DNA from: Auritidibacter ignavus
Lineage (GTDB): Bacteria > Actinomycetota > Actinomycetes > Actinomycetales > Micrococcaceae
DNA length: 52,001 bases
Assembly (NCBI RefSeq): GCF_003703835.1
Contig: NZ_RDQR01000020.1
Location: 1 to 52,001 of the forward strand
Reading direction: 5' to 3'
A model generated the notes under the pieces. That model searched no databases, was not told where the DNA came from, and worked only from the letters and a program-made list of their open reading frames with translations. Position numbers and translations under genes: made by a program. Shown piece by piece: positions 1 to 13,356 of this stretch. Within the stretch, counting starts at the first letter, position 1; the number at the start of each line of letters is the position of its first letter.

Positions 1-80
1 CCGCTGATCGGCCACCACACCCTGCTGGCATCAAGATCCACCGCCGCGCCAGCTAATCGAACATCCGGGGATTATTTGTC

Positions 81-123
81 TGAGGCACGGCCTACCTTTC
101 GCGGGGATCTTGACATGAGGCAC
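81..123 (-). repeat. Partial copy of a dispersed palindromic repeat
   Basis: On the minus strand the octamer GTGCCTCA occurs twice, at 116-123 and 81-88, with 35 bases between starts. The bases between share GCGAA and GGTA blocks, at the same offsets, with the array at 51879-51983 near the other end of the window. The first unit matches that array over 14 bases (GTGCCTCATGTCAA). The TGAGCGCGA arm is not recognisable here, so this looks like a decayed copy. It lies upstream of the FemAB gene in otherwise non-coding DNA. The function is unknown. Confidence 0.6.
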
Positions 124-210
124 CCCGCTCCCCCAGCCGATCGGACTTGATTCCTTGAGTGGAGCGATCCGAGGAGCCACTTGTTCAGATCGATACGGTA
201 GGTTAGCGAT

Positions 211-1392
211 GTGACTTCACGACAGGACCTCCGGATTACTGACATCTCAACCTCCACGCACGAACAGTTCCTAGCCTCCCAACCAAGCGCGTCTTTTCTG
301 CAAAACCCGCGCTGGCCCCAGGTGAAGACAGGGTGGAGAGGACAGTCACTAGGCTGGTACCGCGGTGACGAACTTGTGGCCGCCTCCCTCGTGCTGTATC
401 GGGGTATTCCAGCGCCGTTACTCCGCACAAAGTCGTTGGCTTATCTCGCCGATGGTCCGGTATTCTCTGTTGACACCGTTGCCCTCGGGGACATTCTGGA
501 ACTGCTGGTCCCCTACCTGCGTTCTCAAGGCGCGTTCCTCATTCGGATGGGATTGCCGTTCTCGGAACGGTCGTGGAGTGCACATACCGTTCGTTCGACA
601 CTATCCAAAGGCGACGAAACTCTTGTCACAGAGCTGGATGCCGAGTCCGAGAACGATCAGGTCGTGGAGATGACCCGATTGCTCGACGACCAGGGCTGGT
701 CCCGCCCGAAGATTACCGCGGATTTCCAGGCCGGCCAGGCCCAGTTCCAGGCTCGGATACCGTTGCCTGAGCTGTCAGAAGCAGAGCGTAACGACCGAGA
801 ATCTGAAGGTTTTCAGGAAGCGGTCGAGCAGGTCCTGTCACGAATGGACAGCACTTCGCGTCGACAGACCCGTAAATCCACGCGCTCGGAGCTGAAAATC
901 ACCGCTACGGGAGCGGAAGCTCTCGATCGCTGGCAGCAACTTTTTGAAGAAACCGCCGAACGGGATGGATTCTCGGGCAGGCCGCAGGAGTACTTCGAGC
1001 GCATGGCCACGGCGCTGGGAGACTCTGAGGTCGCAGATTTCAAGGTGCTACTGGCAGAATACGAGGATCAGCTACTGGCTTCGGCTATTTACGTCCAGCA
1101 ACGAGATACCGGTTGGTACGTCTATGGCGCCTCGTCACGGGAAGAATCCAAACGCTACGCACCTCGCGCTTTGCAGTTGGAACAGATTAAACTGTCGTTG
1201 GAGGCGGGCTGTCGCTGGTACGATCTCGGCGGGATCTCACCAACTTTGGATAAAGAACACCCCTTGGCTGGTCTGAGCCGGTTCAAAACCACCATGGGCG
1301 CTGATGTGCACCAGACTATGGGTGAATGGGATTTGCCACTCAACAAGTTGCTAGCCAACGGGTTCAACTTCTATATGAACCGTCGTGGTTAG
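211..1392 (+). CDS. FemAB-family peptidyltransferase (lipid II interpeptide bridge, FemX/MurM-like)
   Basis: FemAB enzymes add amino acids from aminoacyl-tRNA to the stem peptide of lipid II on the inner face of the membrane, building the peptidoglycan cross-bridge. The 393-residue length is normal for the family, and there is no signal peptide or membrane span, as expected. The C-terminal half has family features: a GCRWYDLGGI strand followed by GLSRFKTTMG, which forms the second GNAT-like fold, and a basic Arg/Lys-rich stretch near residues 215-230. The start is GTG at 211. No strong ribosome binding site precedes it, so translation may begin close to the transcript start. The amino acid added (for example Ala, Gly, Ser) cannot be read from the sequence. 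The gene stands alone and converges on the lipoprotein gene ten bases away. Confidence 0.85.
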   Translation: MTSRQDLRITDISTSTHEQFLASQPSASFLQNPRWPQVKTGWRGQSLGWYRGDELVAASLVLYRGIPAPLLRTKSLAYLADGPVFSVDTVALGDILELLVPYLRSQGAFLIRMGLPFSERSWSAHTVRSTLSKGDETLVTELDAESENDQVVEMTRLLDDQGWSRPKITADFQAGQAQFQARIPLPELSEAERNDRESEGFQEAVEQVLSRMDSTSRRQTRKSTRSELKITATGAEALDRWQQLFEETAERDGFSGRPQEYFERMATALGDSEVADFKVLLAEYEDQLLASAIYVQQRDTGWYVYGASSREESKRYAPRALQLEQIKLSLEAGCRWYDLGGISPTLDKEHPLAGLSRFKTTMGADVHQTMGEWDLPLNKLLANGFNFYMNRRG

Positions 1393-1401
1393 ATCGTGGC
1401 G

Positions 1402-2436
1402 CTATTCCTCGACCGGCGTCCAGGCGCAACCGAGGTTACCTTGATCTCCTTTGATGATGACGCTCACCCATCCCGGCCATAACTTGTCATGCGGTATGTT
1501 TGGCTCGTAGGAACCCAGCACCATCACCTCCCCGGTTTCTTCTGGGAACTCGTTCAGTGTGGGGGCGCGCTCGGACAGGGGCGCGCTCATGTCGTCCGGG
1601 GCAACGTAGGTCTGATGAGTTGATACCGGGTAGCCTTCTCCTCCACGAGGAGCGTGACAGACTCCACCAAATGCGGGATAAGGGTCAGTCCGGACAGGCC
1701 ACCACTCGTGGAGTCCTTCCACATATTCGGCACGAACAACACGGGTTTGCTCCCCCGATCCCGGATCCGAGCAGGGAGCTTCATCGCTTGGATACCGCAG
1801 AAACTCATGGACCTCCAAGCCCCCGTCTACCGGGGTCACGTCCGCAACCACGTCTCCACAATGTGCGCTTCGTGCGAAAGGTACAGGGGACTGCTCCGGT
1901 CCATCCTCTGTAGCGATCCACATGGACCACCTGATGTCGTAGGCGTTGCCTTCATAACGCTTGATCTCAACGGCTGCGTCCACGATGCCGTTCCCGGTCA
2001 AATCTTGATGAATCACGTCACCGAGCTCAAAGACAGGTGTTACATGCTGCGTTCCCTCACCGTCCAGCTCTAGCCTGCCCTCATGAAGGGATAACTCCGT
2101 GGTTTGATCACTAGGGGAATACCCGGAAAAGTGGAAGTCGATCGAGCTGAAATCGGTCTCCTCCAAACTCTCAATGTCTGGCTCGGGAGCCTTCGAGGAT
2201 TCCTCACTAGCCTCTTCACTCGACAGCGACTGCGACGGTGAAGTGCCCGCGGTTTCAGTCGAGGACTCCGAGGCTTCTGGCGCGTCCGTTGGCGCAGTCG
2301 AGGAAGCATCAGTTGCCTCCGGCACTTCCGACCCACCACAGCCGGTTAGGATCAGCGACAGGAGAGCGAAGCCAACAAAGTACCTGGTCAGTGATGTGGT
2401 GAGTGAGTGTTCGTGATGAGATCCAGTTAACGCCAT
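1402..2436 (-). CDS. Secreted lipoprotein of unknown function
   Basis: The protein has 344 residues. An 18-residue N-terminal stretch leads into a hydrophobic segment (FVGFALLSLIL) ending in the lipobox LTGC, so it should be lipidated on the Cys and anchored outside the membrane. Next comes a Ser/Thr/Glu/Ala-rich, acidic low-complexity linker (about residues 35-90), typical of a wall-spanning spacer. A folded domain of about 250 residues follows, with several Cys and a Trp-rich C-terminus. I do not recognise that domain. It converges on the FemAB gene and lies 142 bases beyond the rpoC stop, with the rpoC terminator between. No clear Shine-Dalgarno precedes the ATG, so the start is less certain than the lipobox. 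Confidence 0.75.
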   Translation of the reverse strand: MALTGSHHEHSLTTSLTRYFVGFALLSLILTGCGGSEVPEATDASSTAPTDAPEASESSTETAGTSPSQSLSSEEASEESSKAPEPDIESLEETDFSSIDFHFSGYSPSDQTTELSLHEGRLELDGEGTQHVTPVFELGDVIHQDLTGNGIVDAAVEIKRYEGNAYDIRWSMWIATEDGPEQSPVPFARSAHCGDVVADVTPVDGGLEVHEFLRYPSDEAPCSDPGSGEQTRVVRAEYVEGLHEWWPVRTDPYPAFGGVCHAPRGGEGYPVSTHQTYVAPDDMSAPLSERAPTLNEFPEETGEVMVLGSYEPNIPHDKLWPGWVSVIIKGDQGNLGCAWTPVEE

Positions 2437-2519
2437 AACTGAAGTCTACAGGAAGGTTCAACGATCATTCAGGGCCTCGCTTCTTCCATCAACTCATCTC
2501 GTCAACGCGCTTTTAAACG

Positions 2520-2557
2520 CCGATGGCGCCGACTCCCCGGGGAGTCGGCGCCATCGG
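2520..2557 (-). terminator. Strong stem-loop downstream of rpoC
   Basis: A perfect inverted repeat has 17-base arms (2520-2536 and 2541-2557) and a four-base CCGG loop, starting 20 bases after the rpoC stop. Only a short T run follows on the minus strand. The stem alone is strong enough to end the rpoBC transcript and to block read-through from the lipoprotein side. Confidence 0.85.
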
Positions 2558-2577
2558 TATGAAGGACTTCGCATCGG

Positions 2578-6465
<3,888 letters not shown>

Positions 6466-6533
6466 GGTCCGTAGAACTCCTGATGTCTAAAAGGGGATGA
6501 AAGCTTTCTGGCGGGCGTGCTGGATCAGACGGT

Positions 6534-9500
6534 TTAGACTTCCCCGATGGTATCCACAGAGTCGGGCTCTGCGTGGGAGAGATCGATACCGAGTTCTTCA
6601 GCGGCCCGGAATGACTCCTCATCCGAGTCCCGCATTTCAATGGCCTGGCCTTCAGAGGACAAGACCTCAACGTTCAGGCACAGTGACTGCATTTCCTTGA
6701 CCAGCACACGGAACGATTCCGGAACGCCGGGCTCTGGAATGTTTTCACCCTTGACGATGGCCTCGTAGACCTTCACACGACCGTGCACGTCATCGGACTT
6801 GTGGGTGAGCAACTCCTGCAGCGTGTAGGCAGCACCGTAGGCCTCCAGCGCCCACACTTCCATTTCACCGAAGCGCTGACCACCGAACTGCGCCTTACCG
6901 CCCAGCGGTTGCTGGGTAATCATCGAGTACGGGCCCGTGGACCGGGCGTGAATCTTGTCGTCCACCAGGTGGTGCAACTTCAGCATGTACATATAGCCGA
7001 CCGAGATGGGGTCCGGGAAGGGTTCACCGGAACGACCATCGAACAGCTGCGCCTTGCCGTTTTCACCCATCAGGCGTTCACCGTCGCGTGAAGGATTCAC
7101 CGACTGTAGCAGTCCCTGAATCTCTTCGGCTTCAGCACCGTCGAAGACCGGGGTAGCCACGTTCAGTGGTCCGGTCTCACGTGGCAGGTTGGGCAGGTTG
7201 CGCAACCACTCGGGCTCGCCTTCGATCTTCCAGCCGTTGGCCGCAATCCAGCCCAGGTGTAGTTCCATCACCTGGCCGAGGTTCATACGACCCGGAACAC
7301 CTAGCGGGTTCAGAATGATATCGACCGGAGTACCGTCGGCCAAGAACGGCATATCTTCCACGGGAAGAATCTTGGAGATCACACCCTTGTTACCATGACG
7401 ACCAGCCATCTTGTCACCGTCGGTGATCTTACGCTTCTGAGCCACGTAGACACGGACCAGCTGGTTGACACCAACCGGCAGATCATCGTCGTCTTCGCGG
7501 TCCAGGATGCGGATACCGATCACGGTTCCGGATTCACCGTGCGGAACCTTCTTAGAGGTGTCACGAACTTCCTTGGACTTCTCGCCGAAGATGGCGCGCA
7601 ACAGGCGCTCTTCGGGGGTCAGCTCGGTTTCACCCTTCGGAGTGACGCGACCGACCAGGATGTCCCCGGCCTCGACCTCGGCACCGATGTGGATGATGCC
7701 ACGCTCGTCAAGCTGTGACAGCACTTCCTCGGAGACGTTGGGGATGTCGCGGGTGATCTCTTCAGCGCCCAGCTTGGTGTCACGGGCATCGATTTCGTAC
7801 TCCTCAATGTGGATCGAGGTCAGCACGTCATCGGAAACCATGCGCTGGGAGAGGATGATCGCATCCTCGTAGTTGAGGCCTTCCCACGGCATGAATGCCA
7901 CGAGCAGGTTCTTCCCCAGGGCCAGCTCACCGTTATCGGTGGCGGGCCCATCAGCGATGACCGACATAGTCTCCACCCGATCACCTTCGGCCACGCGCAC
8001 CTGCTGGTTGTAGGCGTTGCCCTGGTTGGAGCGAGCGAACTTCTGGATCTTGTAATGGGTGGTAGTGCCATCGTCGTTCATCACGGTCACCATGTCGGCG
8101 GAAGCCTCGGTGACAACACCGGGTTTGGTGGCGGTCACGGAGTCGCCAGCGTCCAGCGCGACGTACTTCTCCATACCCGTACCCACCAACGGCGCTTCAG
8201 ACTTCAACAGTGGCACCGCCTGACGCTGCATGTTCGCACCCATCAGCGCGCGGTTAGCATCGTCGTGCTCCAAGAACGGGATCAGGGCGGTGGCTGCCGA
8301 GACCATCTGACGTGGGGAGACGTCCATGTAGTCAATATCGGACGGTTCAGCCAGTACCGGTTCACCGTCACCACCGCGCTGACGACACAAGACCTGTTCT
8401 TCAGCGAAAGAGCTATCCTCGTTCAGCACCGCGTTAGCCTGGGCAATCTGGGCGTCCAGCTCGTCATCAGCGGTGAGGTACTCAACACGGTCAGTGACCT
8501 TACCGTCAATGACCTTGCGGTACGGAGTCTCAATGAAACCGAAGGCGTTGATCCGACCGAAGGTTGCCAACGAACCAATCAGCCCAATGTTGGGACCTTC
8601 TGGGGTCTCAATCGGGCACATACGACCGTAGTGCGAGGGGTGGACGTCGCGGACTTCCATCCCCGCGCGATCACGAGACAGACCACCCGGTCCCAGGGCG
8701 GAGAGACGCCGCTTGTGGGTCAGACCGGCCAGTGGGTTGTTCTGGTCCATGAACTGCGAAAGCTGGGAGGTTCCGAAGAACTCCTTGATGGAAGCAACCA
8801 CCGGACGGATGTTAATCAAAGTCTGAGGGGTAATAGCCTCAGCGTCCTGGGTGGTCATCCGCTCGCGCACCACGCGCTCCATACGAGCCAGACCGGTGCG
8901 GATCTGGTTTTCAATCAACTCGCCGACGGCGCGAATGCGACGGTTACCGAAGTGGTCGATATCGTCCATCTCGACGCGAATATCGACCTCTTCGCCGTTG
9001 TGTTGACCCTTGATGGTCTTCTCGCCGGCGTGCAGAGCACAGATGAAGTGAATCATCTGCGCCACATCCTGCTCCGTCAACACGCTCGATGCGGGGTCGG
9101 ACAACGGAGCGTCGACGCCGAGCTTGCGGTTGAGCTTATACCGACCCACTTTAGCCAGATCGTAGCGTTTCTCAGTGAAGTACAGGTTAGCCAGCAGAGT
9201 TTGGGCTGGATCCACAGCTGCCGGTTCACCTGGACGCAACTTGCGGTAAATGTCCAGCAGGGCTGCCTTCTGGTCTTCGGTTTGGTCCTTTTCCAGGGTC
9301 AACCGCATGGAGTCATATTGACCGAATTCTTCGAGAATCCGGGACTCCGACCAGCCCAGGGCCTTGAGCAACACAGTCACCGGTTGCTTGCGCTTACGAT
9401 CCAGGCGCACCGAGACCTGGTCGCGACGGTCAATCTCCAGCTCAAACCAGGCACCACGGGACGGGATAATCCGGGCCGAGTAGACGTCCTTATCGGTGGT

Positions 9501-10049
9501 CTTGTCAGGGTGGCGTTCGAAATAGGCACCCGGGGAACGCACCAGCTGGGAAACCACAACACGTTCAGTGCCGTTGATGATGAAGGTGCCTTCTTCAGTC
9601 ATCAACGGGAAGTCACCCATGAACACCGTCTGTTGCTTAATTTCACCGGTGTTGTAGTTCATAAACTCCGCCTTGACGTACAGCGGAGCAGCGTAAGAGG
9701 AGTCTTTCTCCTTCGCTTCATTTTCGGTGACCTTAGGGTCAGAGAATTCCGGATCAGTGAACGACAGCGACATCGTTCCCTGGAAATCCTCAATGGGTGA
9801 GATTTCCTCGAAAATATCGGAGAGCCCGGATGTGGTAGCTACCGAATCATCACCGATTTCCTGGGCATGCGCAACACGCTGTTTCCACCGTTCGTTACCG
9901 ACCAAGCGGTCGAAAGATTCGGTCTGGAGTGCTAACAGGTCGGGCACGTCCAGAGGTTCGGCAATCTTCGCGAAAGAAACTCGGCCTGCAGAGGCGGCGT
10001 GGCGAGGATTGGTAGCGGCTGAATTATTTGAGGTGCTCGAAGCGACCAA
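6534..10049 (-). CDS. rpoB: DNA-directed RNA polymerase subunit beta
   Basis: This is the second catalytic RNA polymerase subunit, 1171 residues. The start is TTG at 10049, preceded at a good distance by a GAAAGGAT ribosome binding site (10057-10064). An upstream ATG is not available and TTG starts are usual for actinobacterial rpoB. The rifampicin-binding cluster begins with [11 protein letters not shown] at residue 426, so the numbering coincides with M. tuberculosis RpoB. D435, H445 and S450 are the drug-susceptible residues. Position 441 (E. coli S522) is Ala instead of Ser. The C-terminal clamp contact region ([19 protein letters not shown]) is complete. The gene has its own roughly 310-base upstream region separating it from rplL, with a leader hairpin. 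Confidence 0.99.
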   Translation of the reverse strand: MVASSTSNNSAATNPRHAASAGRVSFAKIAEPLDVPDLLALQTESFDRLVGNERWKQRVAHAQEIGDDSVATTSGLSDIFEEISPIEDFQGTMSLSFTDPEFSDPKVTENEAKEKDSSYAAPLYVKAEFMNYNTGEIKQQTVFMGDFPLMTEEGTFIINGTERVVVSQLVRSPGAYFERHPDKTTDKDVYSARIIPSRGAWFELEIDRRDQVSVRLDRKRKQPVTVLLKALGWSESRILEEFGQYDSMRLTLEKDQTEDQKAALLDIYRKLRPGEPAAVDPAQTLLANLYFTEKRYDLAKVGRYKLNRKLGVDAPLSDPASSVLTEQDVAQMIHFICALHAGEKTIKGQHNGEEVDIRVEMDDIDHFGNRRIRAVGELIENQIRTGLARMERVVRERMTTQDAEAITPQTLINIRPVVASIKEFFGTSQLSQFMDQNNPLAGLTHKRRLSALGPGGLSRDRAGMEVRDVHPSHYGRMCPIETPEGPNIGLIGSLATFGRINAFGFIETPYRKVIDGKVTDRVEYLTADDELDAQIAQANAVLNEDSSFAEEQVLCRQRGGDGEPVLAEPSDIDYMDVSPRQMVSAATALIPFLEHDDANRALMGANMQRQAVPLLKSEAPLVGTGMEKYVALDAGDSVTATKPGVVTEASADMVTVMNDDGTTTHYKIQKFARSNQGNAYNQQVRVAEGDRVETMSVIADGPATDNGELALGKNLLVAFMPWEGLNYEDAIILSQRMVSDDVLTSIHIEEYEIDARDTKLGAEEITRDIPNVSEEVLSQLDERGIIHIGAEVEAGDILVGRVTPKGETELTPEERLLRAIFGEKSKEVRDTSKKVPHGESGTVIGIRILDREDDDDLPVGVNQLVRVYVAQKRKITDGDKMAGRHGNKGVISKILPVEDMPFLADGTPVDIILNPLGVPGRMNLGQVMELHLGWIAANGWKIEGEPEWLRNLPNLPRETGPLNVATPVFDGAEAEEIQGLLQSVNPSRDGERLMGENGKAQLFDGRSGEPFPDPISVGYMYMLKLHHLVDDKIHARSTGPYSMITQQPLGGKAQFGGQRFGEMEVWALEAYGAAYTLQELLTHKSDDVHGRVKVYEAIVKGENIPEPGVPESFRVLVKEMQSLCLNVEVLSSEGQAIEMRDSDEESFRAAEELGIDLSHAEPDSVDTIGEV

Positions 10050-10103
10050 AAGAGTGATCCTTTCACAGACCTTCTGTGTACAGTTCTGACTTCCCTACAC
10101 ACC

Positions 10104-10124
10104 GTGTCGCATCCGGTGCGACAC
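10104..10124 (-). other. Hairpin in the rpoB leader
   Basis: Arms GTGTCGCA (10104-10111) and TGCGACAC (10117-10124) pair over eight bases around a five-base loop, about 55 bases upstream of the rpoB TTG start. No T run follows, so it is not an intrinsic terminator. It could be an RNA processing or stability element, or an operator. Confidence 0.5.
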
Positions 10125-10286
10125 GCGAGGTTGGCCGACCCACCGCTATATGAAGGTCAAGACCGTATACCGTATATTTATCGTGGCGTGCCAGAAGGGG
10201 CTCATGGCACGACACATGGAAGATAGGGATACGCAAAAGAACAGCTTATCACATTTCTATCCTGACCCCAAGCCCCTGCTGAGACA

Positions 10287-10324
10287 CTTGTGGCCCCACG
10301 CCATCCATGGTGCGGGGCCACAAG
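10287..10324 (-). terminator. Stem-loop after rplL (partial terminator or processing site)
   Basis: CTTGTGGCCCC (10287-10297) pairs perfectly with GGGGCCACAAG (10314-10324), an 11-base GC-rich stem starting 38 bases past the rplL stop. No T tract follows on the minus strand. It may attenuate or process the rplJL-rpoBC transcript rather than end it. Confidence 0.6.
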
Positions 10325-10361
10325 CAGTTCAGTCGATGCTAAGCAGCTGATGCCACTGGCA

Positions 10362-10751
10362 TTACTTCAGGGTGACGGTAGCGCCAGCACCTTCCAGCTG
10401 CTCCTTAGCCTTCTCGGCAGCTTCCTTGTCCACGCCTTCCAGCACGGGCTTCGGAGCACCATCGACCAGTTCCTTGGCGTCCTTCAGACCCAGCGAGGTC
10501 AGTGCGCGAACTTCCTTAATCACGCCGATCTTCTTGTCGCCAGCAGCTTCCAGGATAACGTCGAACTCGGACTGCTCGTCAGCAGCGTCACCGTCACCGT
10601 CGTCACCAGCAGCCGGAGCAGCAGCAGCGGCAACCGGAGCAGCAGCGGTCACGTCGAATTCTTCCTCGAATGCCTTGATGAAGTCAGACAGTTCGACCAG
10701 GGTCAGCTCTTTGAAAGTGTCCAGCAGTTCTTCAGTGGATAGCTTAGCCAT
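10362..10751 (-). CDS. rplL: 50S ribosomal protein L7/L12
   Basis: This is the flexible stalk protein of the large ribosomal subunit, present as dimers bound to L10; it recruits and activates translation GTPases. All parts are visible in 129 residues: an N-terminal dimerisation/L10-binding helix pair (residues 1-33), an Ala/Gly/Asp-rich hinge (about 35-60), and the C-terminal factor-binding domain with the signature [20 protein letters not shown]. The hinge is unusually acidic ([12 protein letters not shown]). It lies downstream of rplJ with about 100 bases between and has a good AAAGGAG ribosome binding site. Confidence 0.98.
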   Translation of the reverse strand: MAKLSTEELLDTFKELTLVELSDFIKAFEEEFDVTAAAPVAAAAAPAAGDDGDGDAADEQSEFDVILEAAGDKKIGVIKEVRALTSLGLKDAKELVDGAPKPVLEGVDKEAAEKAKEQLEGAGATVTLK

Positions 10752-10854
10752 GAGTGTGGCTCCTTTACGTAGTGGGTTCTCAGGTTCAAGAACTCAGATG
10801 TGAAGTTTTTGGTGTGATCAGTTGACCACGTAGTCCATCGCCTCGACGATGGGG

Positions 10855-11376
10855 TTAGGCGGCGTCTTCCTGCTTGGCACGCAGTGCCTCGGTCGTACGC
10901 ACGGCCTTCGACAGCGGGGACTGGAACAGCGCGGCGGCCTTGGACATACCACCCTTCATTGCTCCTGCCAGCTTCGACAGCAACACCTCGCGAGATTCCA
11001 GATCCGCAAGCTTCTTAACACCCTCAACATCGAGTGCGGCACCTTCCATGTAGCCGCCCTTGATGACCAGGGCCTCATTGTCCTTGGCAAAGTCACGCAT
11101 AGCCTTTGCTGCTTCAACCGGCTCACCTTCGATGAAAGCGATAGCAGTCGGACCGTTGAGTAGTCCCTCGAAGGCATCTACTCCGGCTTCTTTGGCAGCA
11201 ATGTCAGCAAGCGTATTCTTCACCACGGCGTAGTGGGTGTTCTCACCGAGAGAGCGGCGCAAGGTCCTGAGCTGCTCCACGGTCAGACCACGGTACTCTG
11301 TGAGCACAGCAGCATCCGAGTTGCGGAAACGCTCCACCAACTCAGCCACTGCGGCCTCTTTTTCAGCAGTCGCCAT
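10855..11376 (-). CDS. rplJ: 50S ribosomal protein L10
   Basis: This is the base of the ribosomal L7/L12 stalk, 173 residues, the normal length. The N-terminal half (residues 1-100), beginning [31 protein letters not shown], binds 23S rRNA. The C-terminal helix carries L7/L12 dimers. It is followed by rplL. In other bacteria the L10-L12 complex represses its own mRNA through a leader structure, and a leader with an intrinsic terminator lies directly upstream here (11423-11455). Confidence 0.98.
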   Translation of the reverse strand: MATAEKEAAVAELVERFRNSDAAVLTEYRGLTVEQLRTLRRSLGENTHYAVVKNTLADIAAKEAGVDAFEGLLNGPTAIAFIEGEPVEAAKAMRDFAKDNEALVIKGGYMEGAALDVEGVKKLADLESREVLLSKLAGAMKGGMSKAAALFQSPLSKAVRTTEALRAKQEDAA

Positions 11377-11422
11377 GGCACTCCTTCCGATTGCTTCAGC
11401 CGGTACCTAACGGCTTCGACAC

Positions 11423-11455
11423 AAAAAAACGCCCCGTGCAGGCGTGCACAGGGCG
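11423..11455 (-). terminator. rplJL leader attenuator (intrinsic terminator in the 5' leader)
   Basis: Read on the minus strand, CGCCCTGTGC pairs with GCACGGGGCG (11446-11455 with 11430-11439, one G-U pair) over ten bases. Seven consecutive T follow at once (A7 on the plus strand, 11423-11429). This is a textbook intrinsic terminator placed 47 bases upstream of the rplJ ATG, so it must act as an attenuator. A second small stem (GAAGA/TCTTC, within about 11465-11490) lies just upstream and could be the competing or protein-binding structure. By analogy with L10 leaders, the L10-L12 complex is the likely effector; that is inference. Confidence 0.8.
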
Positions 11456-11672
11456 CAGCAATACTGAAGATTGTGATCAGCAGTCTTCAACTGGCTTGAC
11501 GTTCACACCTGCGCTGGTCGCTTTTGTGTCAAAAGCTTTATAGTCATTCCGTCGCGGCGCTCATGTTGTCAGATGGGCACCAGAATTAACGACCGGCGGT
11601 CTTTGGTGGTTAATAAGCTACCCTACCGATTCCCGCAACACCAAATCCACGCTTGGAATGAGAGCGAGATCA

Positions 11673-13103
11673 TCAGCGGACGTGTTTGCTAGCGGGCTGA
11701 GAGTGTTGCTGGGGTTGGCCCGGTCGCTGAGACCTCCGGCGAGTTTTGATCTCATAGGCGACGAGCAACAGCACGAGCCACAGTGGTCCGACAAAGACCG
11801 CGGTACGGTACTGTTGCGACCATCCCATGATCACGACCAGGAGGGCGAAAAACACCAACACAATCCAAAACACCACCGAGGCTGCGGGAAGTTTGAAGTG
11901 AAGCTTTTCGCGTTCCTCTTGGCTGAGCTGGGCACGGAATTTGCGGTGGGTGATCATGACCATAGTCCAGTTGATCAGCGCAGCCGCCAACGCCACGGAC
12001 ATCAGGTATCGAAAGGCGAAATCGGGCCAGAGCATCACCACCACCACGGCGATGACGGTCACCGCCGAGGAGACGAGCACACCCCAGTACGGCACGCCAC
12101 GTCCGGAGACCTTGGTGAGAAACGAGGGAGCGTTTCCTTGCAGTGCCAGCGAGTACAGCATCCGAGCGTTGGAAAAAAGTCCGGAGTTATAAACGGAAAT
12201 GACCGCGGTGAGCATGACCAAGTTCAGGATGTGGGCAGCTCCGGTAATGCCGACGGCATCAAAAATTTGCACGAAAGGACTGGAATGCCCGTCGATCTGG
12301 TGCCAGGGCACCACGGACATGATGACAGCCAGAGCCAAGATATAGAACAGCAGGATGCGCAGAATGACTTGGTTGATGGCTCGGGGGATGGATTGCTGCG
12401 GACGGTCAGCTTCCCCGGCAGCCACCGCCACCAGTTCGGTGCCGCCGAAGGAAAACATCACGACGGCCATGGCGGCGATGATGCCGGTCAGTCCCATGGG
12501 CATAAATCCGCCGTGGTCCCACAAGTGGCTAAAGCTGGGGTCTGGCAGTTCGGGATTGGAATTGACGCCCAGGATAACCACCACGGTGCCAAGCACAATC
12601 ATGGCGATGACTGCCACAACTTTCACCACGGCGAACCAGAATTCGAATTCGCCGAAGGTTTTGACACCGACCAGGTTGATGAAGGTGATCAGCACTAAAA
12701 AGAAGGCTGCTGAGACCCAGGGTGGTACCTCGGGGAGCCAGTAGTTGACGAAGGATCCGACCACCGCCAGCTCGACCATGGCTACCGCAATGTAGTTGAA
12801 CCAGTAGTTCCACCCGGAGACGAAGCCAGCCCGCCGACTCCAATATTTGTGGGCATAGTGGGTAAATGCTCCGGCCACGGGCTCGTGGACGGACATCTCC
12901 CCCAAAGCACGCACCACCCAGAAGATGATGAGGCCACCGATGAGATAGGCGATGAGAATGGCGGGCCCGGCCAGACTGATGGAATCGGCAGAACCATAGA
13001 ACAGCCCCGTACCAATAGCGCCGCCCAGAGCAATCATCTGAATGTGCCGATTCTTCAAGTCTCGTTTCAGACGCTGGTCGTGTTGAGCGACATCGTATGC
13101 CAC
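11673..13103 (-). CDS. Amino acid permease, AAT family (AroP/PheP-like)
   Basis: This is an APC-superfamily secondary transporter with 12 predicted membrane helices, importing amino acids by proton symport. The family signature IALGGAIGTGLFYGSA opens helix 1. Segments such as EPVAGAFTHYAHKYW, GWNYWFNYIAVAMVE and MFSFGGTELVAVAAGEA closely resemble what I recall of E. coli AroP, so an aromatic amino acid is a reasonable guess; the substrate is not proven. I chose GTG at 13103 (476 residues). An in-frame TTG at 13166 would add 21 residues unlike the family. The gene sits between rplA and rplJ, interrupting the usual rplKAJL order, and probably has its own promoter. Confidence 0.85.
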   Translation of the reverse strand: MAYDVAQHDQRLKRDLKNRHIQMIALGGAIGTGLFYGSADSISLAGPAILIAYLIGGLIIFWVVRALGEMSVHEPVAGAFTHYAHKYWSRRAGFVSGWNYWFNYIAVAMVELAVVGSFVNYWLPEVPPWVSAAFFLVLITFINLVGVKTFGEFEFWFAVVKVVAVIAMIVLGTVVVILGVNSNPELPDPSFSHLWDHGGFMPMGLTGIIAAMAVVMFSFGGTELVAVAAGEADRPQQSIPRAINQVILRILLFYILALAVIMSVVPWHQIDGHSSPFVQIFDAVGITGAAHILNLVMLTAVISVYNSGLFSNARMLYSLALQGNAPSFLTKVSGRGVPYWGVLVSSAVTVIAVVVVMLWPDFAFRYLMSVALAAALINWTMVMITHRKFRAQLSQEEREKLHFKLPAASVVFWIVLVFFALLVVIMGWSQQYRTAVFVGPLWLVLLLVAYEIKTRRRSQRPGQPQQHSQPASKHVR

Positions 13104-13298
13104 AGCGGTGCTTCTTTTCTGTCGTGAGGTGGATACAGGGCGACAAAGCGTAGACGGACCTCGCAAAGGTCTAGGTCATCGGCTCTGCAGATCAGAGTAC
13201 CCTCGCTCCGTGGTGTTGTGAACGCAAAATGTCAGGCGTGTTAACAACGATGTGGCTCTCTGGGGGCCTGTTGTGGGAGTGGGAGACTCTGAAAACTA

Positions 13299-13335
13299 CT
13301 GTGGCCTTCACCGAGACAACCGGTGAAGGCCACAG
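13299..13335 (-). terminator. Terminator of the secE-nusG-rplKA operon
   Basis: CTGTGGCCTTCACC (13299-13312) and its exact complement (13322-13335) form a 14-base stem with a nine-base loop, 22 bases after the rplA stop. On the minus strand the stem is followed by TAGTTTTC. It separates the ribosomal operon from the permease gene. Confidence 0.85.
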
Positions 13336-13356
13336 CTAACGGGCTACCGGAGGGCT

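Larger units (their letters stand above)
10050..10361 (-). promoter_or_regulatory. rpoB promoter/leader region
   Basis: These 312 bases contain no gene. On the minus strand they run from the rplL stop through a stem-loop (10287-10324) and an AT-rich segment around 10150-10190 with TATA-like boxes and a TTGACC hexamer. A leader hairpin (10104-10124) and the rpoB ribosome binding site follow. The position suggests a separate rpoBC promoter in addition to read-through from rplJL. I cannot assign -35/-10 boxes with confidence. Confidence 0.5.

Noticed and set aside
1-56. C-terminal end of an upstream gene (frame 3, ending at 54-56)
   Set aside because: An open frame of 17 codons ends in RRAS-stop, but it is too short to recognise or to separate from chance.
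7809-9800. 663-residue plus-strand ORF opposite rpoB
   Set aside because: Entirely antisense to rpoB, His/Gln/Val-rich mirror composition caused by strong codon bias, no binding site, no family resemblance.
11658-12698. 346-residue plus-strand ORF opposite the amino acid permease
   Set aside because: His/Asp/Gly-rich mirror of membrane-helix codons; the permease on the other strand is well supported.
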